DNA of 5,429 nt from an uncultured Pseudomonadota bacterium (GCA_900320815.1 ONTY01000127.1:1-5429), one strand, 5' to 3'; shown: positions 1 through 5,429, counted from the stretch's first letter. Program-made: numbers and translations. Notes: generated by a model from the sequence alone, not told the origin.

Positions 1-105
1 CAGCTCACGCAACTGGCGCGCCACGCCGCGCACCCATTTCACGCGCCATTGACGGCAGAATTCCTCGCCAGTGCTGCGCGCCAAGTCCTAAACTCGCGCC
101 CCTAG
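1..105 (+). CDS. holB: C-terminal end of probable DNA polymerase III subunit delta-prime (partial)
   Basis: An open frame enters from the left edge and ends at TAG 103-105, leaving 34 residues. The tail reads HAAHPFHAPLTAEFLASAARQ, which resembles the C-terminal helices of HolB, where a short HP-N/H-xxL-xxE-xLL pattern is common. HolB is the clamp-loader delta-prime subunit of the replicative polymerase. The main support is context: in many beta- and gammaproteobacteria holB is followed directly by pilZ and then tatD, as here. The gap to pilZ is only 29 bases, so the two are probably co-transcribed. With so little sequence the name is an inference from synteny; another protein with a similar helical tail cannot be excluded. 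Confidence 0.6.
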   Translation, partial: QLTQLARHAAHPFHAPLTAEFLASAARQVLNSRP

Positions 106-134
106 TTCTCTAAAACTCACACCAAACACACAAA

Positions 135-512
135 ATGTCAATTCCAGTTCAGCCTGCTCCCGCCGCCCGCAGTGCCACCAGCAGCGTAGTGCAGCTGCAA
201 ATCAAAGAAAAAGGCGCGCTCTACGCTGCGTATATTTCCGCCTTTGCCAATGGCGGTATTTTTGTGCCCACCAACAAGCCGCACAAACTGGGCGACGAAA
301 TGTATGTGCTCGTTACCTTGCCGGGCGACACCATGCGTTACCCCATTGCCGGCAAAGTCGCCTGGATTACCCCGGCGCGCTCCTCCATTAATCGCACACA
401 GGGCGTGGGCATCGCTTTCCCAAAAGGCGAGCGCGCGGAGCAGCTCAAAATGAAGATTGAAATGATTTTGGGCACGCACCTGGGTTCAGCGCGCTCCACG
501 CAAACCATTTGA
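135..512 (+). CDS. pilZ: PilZ-domain protein, type IV pilus assembly
   Basis: The 125-residue product matches the short, single-domain PilZ of type IV pilus systems (usually about 115-125 aa). Visible landmarks are the LYAAY segment (29-33), NGGIFVPTN (39-47), KLGDE (51-55), the beta strand GKVAWITP (73-80), the GVGIAF strand (90-95) and the conserved tail LGTHLGSARSTQTI (112-125). PilZ acts in the cytoplasm, where the family is known to work with the PilB extension ATPase and FimX-type proteins. The RxxxR and (D/N)xSxxG motifs that bind cyclic-di-GMP in other PilZ domains are absent, as is usual for this pilus-specific subgroup. The ATG at 135 has no clear Shine-Dalgarno sequence in the short gap after holB, so translation may rely on coupling or on the A-rich leader. 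A terminator follows 35 bases after the stop. Confidence 0.93.
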   Translation: MSIPVQPAPAARSATSSVVQLQIKEKGALYAAYISAFANGGIFVPTNKPHKLGDEMYVLVTLPGDTMRYPIAGKVAWITPARSSINRTQGVGIAFPKGERAEQLKMKIEMILGTHLGSARSTQTI

Positions 513-547
513 GTTTGAGCGCGTTGCTTGTCGCCCTGCACAAACAC

Positions 548-585
548 ACAGCTTCAAGCGCACCGGCTTGAGGCTGTATTTTTTT
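548..585 (+). terminator. Intrinsic terminator between pilZ and tatD
   Basis: Arms acagcttcaagc (548-559) and gcttgaggctgt (566-577) form a 12-bp stem with a single G·U pair and a 6-base loop, followed by A and seven T (579-585). This is a textbook rho-independent terminator. It should end the holB-pilZ transcript or act as a partial terminator, since tatD starts at 595 with no room for an ordinary promoter in between. Confidence 0.88.
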
Positions 586-594
586 GCTGCTCTC

Positions 595-1407
595 ATGTTT
601 ACCGACTCGCACTGCCACCTTGTCATGCCCGAACTTGCAGGGCAGCTGCCGCAGGTGCTGGATGCCATGCACGCTGCGCGCGTCACCCGCGCGCTCACCG
701 TCTGCACCACGATGGAAGAGTTTCCCGCCACTCTTGCACAGGCCGAAGGGCACGCGCATGGCAAGCCGCAGCTGTGGGCCAGCGTTGGCGTGCACCCGGA
801 AAATGAACCCGGCGCCTGCGCCGAGGCTGATGAAGCCGCCCTCGTGCACGCCGCGCAGCACCCGCGCGTCATCGCCATCGGCGAGACCGGGCTGGACTAC
901 TACCAAATGGCCGAGCGCAAAGGCGGGCGCAGCGTTGCCGAACTGGAATGGCAGCGCCAGCGTTTTCGCTGCCACATTCGCGCTGCCCGCGCCGCGCGCC
1001 TGCCCCTCATCATTCACACCCGTGCCGCCGCTGCCGACACCCTCGCCATCTTGCGTGAAGAGGGAGCGGAGCGCGCTGGTGGCGTTTTCCACTGCTTTAC
1101 CGAAACGCTGGATGTCGCGCGCGCTGCGCTGGACATGGGTTTTTATATTTCCATTTCCGGCATCGTCACCTTCAAAAATGCGCGCGAAGTGCACGAAGCC
1201 GCCGCCTATATTCCCGAAGACTATCTGCTTGTTGAAACTGACGCACCTTATCTTGCCCCCGTGCCGCATCGCGGTCACCTGAACCAGCCAGCCTACGTCG
1301 CGCACACCGCACAGCGTGTGGCCGAGTTGCGCGGCGTGGATATTGAGCGCATTGCCCGCGCCACCTGGGAAAATTTTGATTCCTTATTCACCAAAGCTGC
1401 ACCATGA
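595..1407 (+). CDS. tatD: TatD-family metal-dependent hydrolase/DNase
   Basis: The 270-residue product is of normal length for the TatD family, TIM-barrel hydrolases with 3'-5' exonuclease/DNase activity that use two divalent metal ions in the cytoplasm. All metal-binding landmarks are visible: DSHCHL (4-9, the HxH pair H6 and H8), GETGLD with E97, H141 in LIIHTR, H166 in FHCFTE, and D216 in ETDAPYLAP. The downstream P-RG-xN-P signature also appears (PHRGHLNQPAYV, 224-235). In this species group the gene is often called tatD or ycfH-like; which paralogue it is cannot be settled here. I chose ATG 595 (MFTDSHCH) because an in-frame TTG at 568 lies inside the terminator stem and would add nine residues the family lacks. 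No clear Shine-Dalgarno precedes 595. The stop overlaps the ATG of the ankyrin gene as ATGA, so the two are probably translationally coupled. Confidence 0.93.
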   Translation: MFTDSHCHLVMPELAGQLPQVLDAMHAARVTRALTVCTTMEEFPATLAQAEGHAHGKPQLWASVGVHPENEPGACAEADEAALVHAAQHPRVIAIGETGLDYYQMAERKGGRSVAELEWQRQRFRCHIRAARAARLPLIIHTRAAAADTLAILREEGAERAGGVFHCFTETLDVARAALDMGFYISISGIVTFKNAREVHEAAAYIPEDYLLVETDAPYLAPVPHRGHLNQPAYVAHTAQRVAELRGVDIERIARATWENFDSLFTKAAP

Positions 1408-2042
1408 AACTGAAACTTGCCCCCCTTTTTCTTGTCGCCACCTTTGCCCTCTGCGGCGCTGCCTGGGCAGCTGACGATGCTGTCAGCTTTTTCCGTGCCG
1501 TGCGTCGCGACAGTGACCTGGCCGTCGCCGAAATGCTGCAAAAAGGCACCGACCCCAATATCCAGAATGAAAAAGGCAACACCGGCCTGCATATCGCCTT
1601 CCTGGAAGGGATGCCGCGTGCCGCTGGCGTGTTGCTCAAGGCACCGAATCTGGATGCCAACCGCCTCAACAAAGTCGGTGAAAGTCCCCTCATGATGGCT
1701 GCCCTCAAAGGCCAGGTGGACGCCGTCCGCACACTGATTGAGCGCGGTGCCGCGATTAATAAAAGCGGCTGGACACCACTGCACTACGCCGCCACCAGCG
1801 GCAATATCGACATTATGAATATGCTGCTGGACAAAGGCGCGCAGCCCGACGCGCGCTCGCCCAACGGCACCACGCCGCTCATGATGGCTGCGCGCTACGG
1901 CAGCACCCAGGCCGTGCAGTTGCTGCTGCAAAAAGGCGCTGACCCCAAACTGGCTAACGAGCAAAAACTCACTGCCCTTGACTTTGCCCGCCAAGGTCAG
2001 CGCCCCGACGCCACCAAAATCCTGGAAAAACTGGCGCAATAA
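1404..2042 (+). CDS. Exported ankyrin-repeat protein
   Basis: The product has 212 residues. Residues 1-22 form a Sec signal peptide: basic MKLK, a hydrophobic stretch LAPLFLVATFALC, and a likely signal peptidase I site after AWA (20-22). The residue before C17 is Leu, so a lipoprotein site is unlikely. The mature part is nearly all ankyrin repeats: a divergent one at about 25-55, then 57-88, 89-119 (ESPLMMAALKGQ), 120-150 (GWTPLHYAATSGN), 151-183 (GTTPLMMAARYGS) and a last one at 185-210 (LTALDFARQGQ). Ankyrin repeats bind other proteins, so a periplasmic scaffold or chaperone-like role is a reasonable guess, but no partner is identifiable. The gene overlaps tatD by four bases and is followed by a terminator, so it is the last gene of its unit. 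A tatD-ankyrin pair at this place is, from memory, common in Burkholderiales. Confidence 0.9.
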   Translation: MKLKLAPLFLVATFALCGAAWAADDAVSFFRAVRRDSDLAVAEMLQKGTDPNIQNEKGNTGLHIAFLEGMPRAAGVLLKAPNLDANRLNKVGESPLMMAALKGQVDAVRTLIERGAAINKSGWTPLHYAATSGNIDIMNMLLDKGAQPDARSPNGTTPLMMAARYGSTQAVQLLLQKGADPKLANEQKLTALDFARQGQRPDATKILEKLAQ

Positions 2043-2065
2043 AAACTGCCGCCAAACAGTTCAGG

Positions 2066-2101
2066 CAGCCCGCGCGCAAGCACCGCCGGGCTGTTTTTTT
2101 T
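2066..2101 (+). terminator. Intrinsic terminator after the ankyrin gene
   Basis: Arms cagcccg (2066-2072) and cgggctg (2087-2093) make a perfect 7-bp stem around a 14-base loop and are followed by eight T (2094-2101). It lies 23 bases after the ankyrin stop and should end the tatD-ankyrin transcript. Confidence 0.88.
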
Positions 2102-2105
2102 GCTT

Positions 2106-2118
2106 GGTTTCTACAATG
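2106..2118 (+). promoter_or_regulatory. Promoter-like -10 box (TACAAT) after the terminator
   Basis: TACAAT at 2112-2117 differs by one base from the sigma-70 -10 consensus and sits just after a terminator, where a new transcript could begin. The surrounding ggtttctacaatg is almost identical to ggttttctacaatg in front of ispH (3796-3809). I see no convincing -35 hexamer at 16-18 bases. If used, it would start RNA near 2124, giving an essentially leaderless mRNA for the ATG at 2126, or a small RNA. Confidence 0.4.
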
Positions 2119-2125
2119 CGTGCCC

Positions 2126-2269
2126 ATGCCCCAGCGTGAATACATTGAAGCCATAGAAAAACGCCTCTGAAGCGCCACCGATACTTTGTGGAAAGGGCTT
2201 TTCCAGCTCGAGGTGGAAAGCCTTTTGGCAAGCATACCCGAAAATAGTGCTGATACCCATGCGCCATGA
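2126..2269 (+). pseudogene. Possible small gene broken by an in-frame TGA
   Basis: From ATG 2126 the frame reads MPQREYIEAIEKRL, hits TGA at 2168-2170, and then continues as SATDTLWKGLFQLEVESLLASIPE and a few more residues to TGA 2267-2269. Both halves look like protein, with a mainly helical, amphipathic pattern and ordinary codons, and a single C-to-T change (CGA to TGA) would explain the break. Intact, it would encode about 47 residues. I do not recognise the family. Against a gene: there is no Shine-Dalgarno, and the second half contains a strong hairpin (2192-2226). The alternative is a small RNA from the TACAAT box to that hairpin, with the coding look due to chance. Reading the TGA as selenocysteine is not supported. 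Confidence 0.3.
2192..2226. repeat. Strong bulged hairpin, terminator-like on either strand
   Basis: Arms 2192-2205 (aaagggcttttcca) and 2214-2226 (tggaaagcctttt) pair over 13 positions with one bulged T and one G·U, around the 8-base loop gctcgagg. The foot of the stem is A-rich on the left and T-rich on the right, as in terminators that can work in both directions, but the T tract is only four long. It could end a short transcript starting near 2124. Confidence 0.5.
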
Positions 2270-2276
2270 CTTTCAT

Positions 2277-2297
2277 TGCCGGCTTTTTATGCCGGCA
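2277..2297. repeat. Perfect 7-bp inverted repeat
   Basis: Arms tgccggc (2277-2283) and gccggca (2291-2297) flank a 7-base loop (tttttat). No T run follows on the plus strand, and on the minus strand only short mixed sequence follows. It may be a weak 3' hairpin for transcripts arriving from either side, or a protein-binding palindrome. Confidence 0.45.
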
Positions 2298-2340
2298 GCA
2301 TGAAGATACCCACTATCACTGCACTCTTTTGCCGTGAGAC

Positions 2341-2420
2341 GTTTATACATACTGCCAATATAAACACCTCATTGCCCGCATGATATGCCGGCTGCTGCGC
2401 ATATACCAAAGCAGTATGTG
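2341..2420. repeat. Nested inverted repeats downstream of the smr-like gene
   Basis: Three perfect inverted repeats overlap here. gtttata (2341-2347) pairs with tataaac (2359-2365). acatactgc (2347-2355) pairs with gcagtatgt (2411-2419). Inside the latter, atatgc (2383-2388) pairs with gcatat (2399-2404). The region is much richer in A and T than the genes around it. It begins right at the smr stop (2422-2424, minus strand), so it may form the 3' structure of the radC-smr transcript, though there is no T tract typical of an intrinsic terminator. The rest of 2298-2421 shows no gene. Confidence 0.45.
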
Positions 2421-2421
2421 C

Positions 2422-3105
2422 TCAATCCTCGTCCTCAAGCGCGCGGCGCTCCAGCAGCACCAGCAGCGCGCCGCTGCCGCCGGCAGCAGGGTTCGCCTGC
2501 ACCAGGGCGCGCACCTGCGGCGCCTGCTGCAGCCAGCGGGCGGCGAGTGTTTTGAGAGGGCTGCGCCCGCCCGTCGAACCAATGCCTTTGCCGTGGATGA
2601 CGCGCACGCAGCGCAGCCCCTCTTGCGCTGCCAGGTGCACAAACTCCGCCAGTGCGGCGCGTGCGTCATCCACGCCCAGGCCGTGCAGGTCAAGCTGCGC
2701 CTGCACCCTCCAGGCTCCGCGCCGCAGCCGCCGCAGCACATCTGCGCCTATGCCGGCGCGCCGCCAGCCGTGCGCTTCTTCAATGCCGGGCGCGGCTTCA
2801 AAGGCATCAGAAAACGCCGCCGAAGGCGCCGCAGCACCCGCCGCCTCTGCCGCCCGCGCACGGGGAGCCAGGGAAAAAGGCACCTCGCCCGGCGCGCTTA
2901 CATAGCGCGCAGGCACTTTGAGCGGGCGCACACCTTGCACTGCGCGCTGCCACAGGCGCTGCTGCGCGGCTGCGCGGCGCGCGGCGGCTTCCTGCCCGGC
3001 GCGCAGGGCAGCGGCGCGTGCTTCCTTCTCGCTGCGGCGGCGCAGCAATTCGGCGCGGGCGGCTTTGAGGGCGTCCAGCCCGATGAAGCTGTGCGCGCCG
3101 CTCAT
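2422..3105 (-). CDS. Smr-domain (MutS2 C-terminal-like) protein
   Basis: The 227-residue protein has a C-terminal Smr domain at about 138-219. It carries the signatures LDLHG (138-142) and HGKG in [12 protein letters not shown] (166-177), and ends with the typical SGALLVLL strand (211-218). Smr domains act as nucleic-acid nicking or endonuclease modules in MutS2, and stand-alone versions are widespread in proteobacteria; some act on RNA. The N-terminal half is a highly charged, Ala/Arg-rich helix (about 10-55), then a short conserved-looking PLK segment (61-63) and a low-complexity linker before [19 protein letters not shown] (117-135), which usually introduces the domain in this family. The start at 3105 overlaps the radC stop as ATGA; upstream in-frame codons read through radC in another frame and are not needed. 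Proteins of this type are often annotated smrA or 'Smr/MutS family'; I leave the symbol blank. Confidence 0.9.
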   Translation of the reverse strand: MSGAHSFIGLDALKAARAELLRRRSEKEARAAALRAGQEAAARRAAAQQRLWQRAVQGVRPLKVPARYVSAPGEVPFSLAPRARAAEAAGAAAPSAAFSDAFEAAPGIEEAHGWRRAGIGADVLRRLRRGAWRVQAQLDLHGLGVDDARAALAEFVHLAAQEGLRCVRVIHGKGIGSTGGRSPLKTLAARWLQQAPQVRALVQANPAAGGSGALLVLLERRALEDED

Positions 3106-3782
3106 GGCATCAGCCCCGCTTCGTACATGGAAAGCGCCTGCCCGGGCGCGACGATGAAGTGGTCCAGCACGTGCACCTCCAGCAGCGCCAGCGCCTCTTT
3201 CACCTGCCGCGTGATGTCCACATCCATGCGGCTGGCCTGCACATCGCCGCTTGGATGGTTGTGCGCCAGCACCACGGCAGCGGCGTCCAGCGCCAGCGCG
3301 CGGCGTGCGATTTCGCGCGGCCACACACTCGTGCCCGTGAGCGTGCCGCGAAACATTTCTTCCAGCGCCAGCAGGTGGTGCTTTGTGTCCAGGAACATTA
3401 CGGCAAACACCTCATAGGGCAGCGCCGCCAGCTGCGCCTGCAGCAGTGCACGCACCGCATCGGGCTGCTCAAACGCATCGCTGGCTGCCAGTTGCGCGGC
3501 CAGGGCGCGCCGCGCCAGCTCCATCACCGCCAGCAATTCGGCGCGCTTGGCGCTGCCGCCCAGTCCTTTGAAGCGCGCCAGTTGCGCCGCATCCGTGCGC
3601 AGCAGCCCCGCCAGCCCGCCAAAGGTTGCCAGCAATTCATCGGCCATCTGCAGCACGCTGCGCCCCGCCGTGCCCGTGCGCAAGATGATGGCGAGCAACT
3701 CCGCGTCCGAGAGCGTCGCCGCGCCACGCGCCAGCAGCTTTTCGCGCGGGCGCGCCTGGACGGGCAGGTTTTTCAGCGTCAT
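3102..3782 (-). CDS. radC: RadC/JAMM-domain DNA repair-like protein
   Basis: The 226-residue product fits the RadC (UPF0758) family, usually about 220-230 aa. The N-terminal part has [20 protein letters not shown] (12-31) and a helix-hairpin-helix-like stretch [15 protein letters not shown] (71-85). The C-terminal MPN/JAMM domain carries HNHPSGD (174-180) and D187, the HxHx(10)D zinc-binding arrangement, with E141/E142 as possible catalytic acids. The usual EPS after HPSGD is QAS here, which does not affect the metal ligands. RadC was once linked to recombinational repair, but its biochemical role remains uncertain. The start at 3782 gives the standard MTLKNLP-type N-terminus; the open frame upstream of it is the shadow of ispH. 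It overlaps the Smr gene by four bases and is divergent from ispH, with 93 bases between the two starts. Confidence 0.94.
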   Translation of the reverse strand: MTLKNLPVQARPREKLLARGAATLSDAELLAIILRTGTAGRSVLQMADELLATFGGLAGLLRTDAAQLARFKGLGGSAKRAELLAVMELARRALAAQLAASDAFEQPDAVRALLQAQLAALPYEVFAVMFLDTKHHLLALEEMFRGTLTGTSVWPREIARRALALDAAAVVLAHNHPSGDVQASRMDVDITRQVKEALALLEVHVLDHFIVAPGQALSMYEAGLMP

Positions 3783-3795
3783 GGCAAAAGGCAGT

Positions 3796-3809
3796 GGTTT
3801 TCTACAATG
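3796..3809 (+). promoter_or_regulatory. Probable ispH promoter -10 region
   Basis: TACAAT at 3803-3808 lies in the radC/ispH divergent gap, about 67 bases before the chosen ispH start. The same ggttt(t)ctacaatg string occurs at 2106-2118. The hexamers 16-18 bases upstream fall in the first codons of radC and do not resemble TTGACA, so the promoter may be weak or activator-dependent. Confidence 0.45.
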
Positions 3810-3875
3810 GCGCGCAGTGTAGCCGGGCGGCATTTGTCCCTGGCGGTGCAGAAAAAAATATCTGAGGCGATGAAC

Positions 3876-5300
3876 ATGCAAAACACACAGGCCATGGAAT
3901 TGCTCTTGGCCGAGCCACGCGGCTTTTGCGCCGGTGTGGCGCGCGCCATTGAAATTGTGGAGCGCGCGCTGGCCAAGTTTGGTGCCCCCATTTATGTGCG
4001 CCACGAAATTGTGCACAACACCTACGTTGTCAATGATTTGAAGCGCAAGGGCGCCATTTTTATTGAAAATCTGGATGATGTGCCCCCAGGCGCCACGCTG
4101 ATATTCAGCGCGCACGGCGTGCCACGCGCCATCAAAGAAGAAGCGGCGCGGCGCGGCTTTCGCATTTTTGACGCCACCTGCCCGCTGGTGTCCAAAGTGC
4201 ACGTGGAAGTCGCCAAACTCGCCCGCGAAGGCTACGAGTTTATTATGATTGGGCACAAAGGCCACCCCGAAGTGGAAGGTACCATGGGGCAATTGCCAGC
4301 GGGCGCCATGCAGCTGGTGGAAAATGTAGAAGGCGTTGCGCAGCTGGCGCCGCGCCAGCAGGAAAAAATCGCTCTCGTCACGCAAACGACGCTTAGCGTG
4401 GACGACGCCGCCGCCATCACGGCGGCCATTCGTGCACGTTTTCCAAACGTGCGCCAGCCCAAAAAACAGGATATTTGTTACGCCACGCAAAACCGGCAGG
4501 ACGCCGTCAAACTCATCAGCAGCGCCGTGGATATTGTCATTGTCGTCGGCAGCCCCACCAGCAGCAACAGCCGGCGCCTGGCGGAAGTGGCGCAGCGGCA
4601 GGGCGTGGAAAGTTATCTGGTGGACAGCGCCAGCGATATTCGCCCCGAATGGCTGCACGGCAAAAGCCGCGTAGGTTTGAGTGCCGGCGCGTCTGCCCCC
4701 GACGTGCTTGTGCAGCACGTCATCGCGCGCCTGCGCAACCTTGGTGCCACCAGCGTGCGCCGCATGGAAGGCATAGAAGAGAAAATGCACTTCCCCCAGC
4801 CCAAAGGGCTGCGCCTGAACGACGAAAGTGAACAGCGCCTGCGACAGAAATATGGTGGAGTATCACATGGTAGCCTGCAAGATAAGCCGGCAACCAGCAT
4901 AGAAGAAAGTGGGTATAAGGATGCCTTGCAGGCTGCCGGCGCCAATATCAACGCTGTGGGCGAAAGCGGCAATACGGCGCTGATGGAGGCTGTGCTGTGG
5001 GGGCGGGAAGAACAGGCGCGTGCCTTGATTGCCGCCGGCGCCGATATTCATGTGGTCAACAAGGCTGGCGAAACAGCGCTGGAAATTGCCGCCTCGCAAG
5101 GGCTGACAGATATTGTGCGCCTGCTGCTGGAGGTGGATGGCAATATCGCCGCTGTGGGCGGCGATGCGCTGCTGGCTGCCGCATATTCTGGACGCACCGA
5201 AACTGTGCGTTTTCTGCTTGACGCCGGAGCCGATAAAAACGCCGCCAGTGAATGGGGCTGGACGGCGCTCACGCACGCCGTCAGCATGGGCGGTCTGTGA
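3876..5300 (+). CDS. ispH: IspH (HMBPP reductase) fused to a C-terminal ankyrin-repeat domain
   Basis: Residues 1 to about 310 are a complete 4-hydroxy-3-methylbut-2-enyl diphosphate reductase, the iron-sulfur enzyme that makes IPP and DMAPP in the last MEP-pathway step. The three cluster cysteines are C18 (RGFCAGV), C102 (DATCPLV) and C201 (KQDICYATQ). Active-site motifs EIVHN (44-48), SAHGV (78-82), GHPEVEGT (129-136), TQTTLS (169-174), SPTSSNS (226-232) and AGASAP (270-275) are intact, so this part should be active. Normal IspH ends near HFPQPKGL (305-312). Here the frame continues through a linker (about 313-346) into ankyrin repeats: a partial one (347-364), three fuller ones (365-397, 398-428, 429-459) and a cut-off one (461-474). 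Total length is 474 aa against the usual 310-325. I chose ATG 3876 because TGAGG (3863-3867) lies 8 bases before it; ATG 3870 is too close, and ATG 3894 would match the E. coli N-terminus. Confidence 0.92.
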   Translation: MQNTQAMELLLAEPRGFCAGVARAIEIVERALAKFGAPIYVRHEIVHNTYVVNDLKRKGAIFIENLDDVPPGATLIFSAHGVPRAIKEEAARRGFRIFDATCPLVSKVHVEVAKLAREGYEFIMIGHKGHPEVEGTMGQLPAGAMQLVENVEGVAQLAPRQQEKIALVTQTTLSVDDAAAITAAIRARFPNVRQPKKQDICYATQNRQDAVKLISSAVDIVIVVGSPTSSNSRRLAEVAQRQGVESYLVDSASDIRPEWLHGKSRVGLSAGASAPDVLVQHVIARLRNLGATSVRRMEGIEEKMHFPQPKGLRLNDESEQRLRQKYGGVSHGSLQDKPATSIEESGYKDALQAAGANINAVGESGNTALMEAVLWGREEQARALIAAGADIHVVNKAGETALEIAASQGLTDIVRLLLEVDGNIAAVGGDALLAAAYSGRTETVRFLLDAGADKNAASEWGWTALTHAVSMGGL

Positions 5301-5429
5301 CCCCGCCGCAATAGGCGGACCTGAGTTCGGACGCCCTCTGCGCGGTTTTGCGCAGACGCCGGAGGGGCGTGGGCGTGCGTATGGCCTTGCAAGCGACCTC
5401 TCAGCGGTGCCGGACGACGTGCGCCATCT
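5301..5429. other. Unassigned hairpin-rich sequence at the right edge
   Basis: No gene is recognisable after the ispH-ankyrin stop. The stretch holds ccgcc/ggcgg (5303-5307 with 5314-5318), ctgcgc/gcgcag (5338-5343 with 5350-5355, loop ggtttt), and an outer pairing of acgccct (5331-5337) with aggggcgt (5363-5370, one bulged G) that encloses the second hairpin. No T tract follows, so it is not a standard terminator. One plus frame ([14 protein letters not shown]...) stays open to the window edge but resembles no family I know. It could be the start of an inserted element or a structured RNA; too little is visible to choose. Confidence 0.4.

Noticed and set aside
568..594. TTG start for tatD giving nine extra residues
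   Set aside because: The codon lies within the terminator stem, and the extra residues precede the usual family start MFTDSHCH.
1404..1475. Lipoprotein signal in the ankyrin protein (Cys at residue 17)
   Set aside because: The residue before Cys is Leu rather than Gly/Ala/Ser, while AWA followed by AD makes a good signal peptidase I site.
2168..2170. TGA read as selenocysteine
   Set aside because: There is no known selenoprotein context and only a weak 4-bp ccac/gtgg pairing downstream; a CGA-to-TGA mutation is simpler.
2347..2419. Possible tRNA gene (73 bases, paired ends)
   Set aside because: There is no T-arm GTTCRA motif, no anticodon stem and no GG in the D loop on either strand; only the end pairing and a short D-stem-like pairing match.
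2380..3417. Plus-strand open frame opposite smr and radC
   Set aside because: The translation is Arg/Ala/Cys/His-rich low-complexity sequence, a mirror of the real minus-strand genes with clear family motifs.
3783..4790. Long minus-strand open frame continuing upstream of radC
   Set aside because: It lies opposite ispH, has no recognisable domain, and is rich in Gly/His/Asn as expected for the reverse of a GC-rich gene. The radC family start is at 3782.
5253..5370. Diversity-generating retroelement variable region (repeat end, stop, hairpin)
   Set aside because: The layout is superficially similar, but there is no reverse transcriptase or template repeat in the window, and ankyrin repeats are not a known variable-domain fold for these elements.
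5048..5392. Minus-strand open frame at the right edge
   Set aside because: Most of it mirrors the ankyrin codons of the plus strand, and the remaining part shows no family signature.

Overview
The window looks like a chromosomal segment from a betaproteobacterium, most likely Burkholderiales near the Comamonadaceae. The basis is the gene order (holB tail, pilZ, tatD, a secreted ankyrin protein; then radC divergent from ispH), a GC-rich sequence full of gcgc runs, and protein motifs that closely match that group. No rRNA, tRNA, CRISPR array or recognisable transposase gene is present. The taxonomic call is an inference from remembered family sequences and was not checked by a search.

Left part (1-2101, plus strand): the last codons of a probable DNA polymerase III delta-prime gene, then pilZ (type IV pilus biogenesis). 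A strong intrinsic terminator at 548-585 ends only 9 bases before tatD (a metal-dependent DNase/hydrolase). tatD overlaps by four bases (ATGA) with a signal-peptide-bearing ankyrin-repeat protein, and a second intrinsic terminator at 2066-2101 closes the unit.

Middle (2102-2421): a gap without an intact gene. It holds a TACAAT promoter-like box, a short coding-like frame broken by one in-frame TGA (or alternatively a small RNA ending in a hairpin), a strong bulged hairpin, a perfect 7-bp hairpin and a set of nested inverted repeats next to the 3' end of the smr-like gene.

Right part: on the minus strand, radC (3782 to 3102) and an Smr-domain protein gene (3105 to 2422) overlap by ATGA and form a translationally coupled pair of likely DNA-processing proteins. 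Divergent from them, on the plus strand, lies ispH, the last enzyme of the MEP isoprenoid pathway. All its cluster cysteines and active-site motifs are intact, but the frame does not stop at the normal IspH end (about residue 310). It runs on through a more AT-rich linker into about 125 residues of ankyrin repeats, giving a 474-residue IspH-ankyrin fusion. The ankyrin array starts with a partial repeat and ends in the middle of one, and the sequence after the stop (5301-5429) changes character and is rich in hairpins. This fusion, and what created it, is the most notable thing in the window. It may be a new regulated or scaffolded IspH, a recent recombination product, or an assembly chimera.
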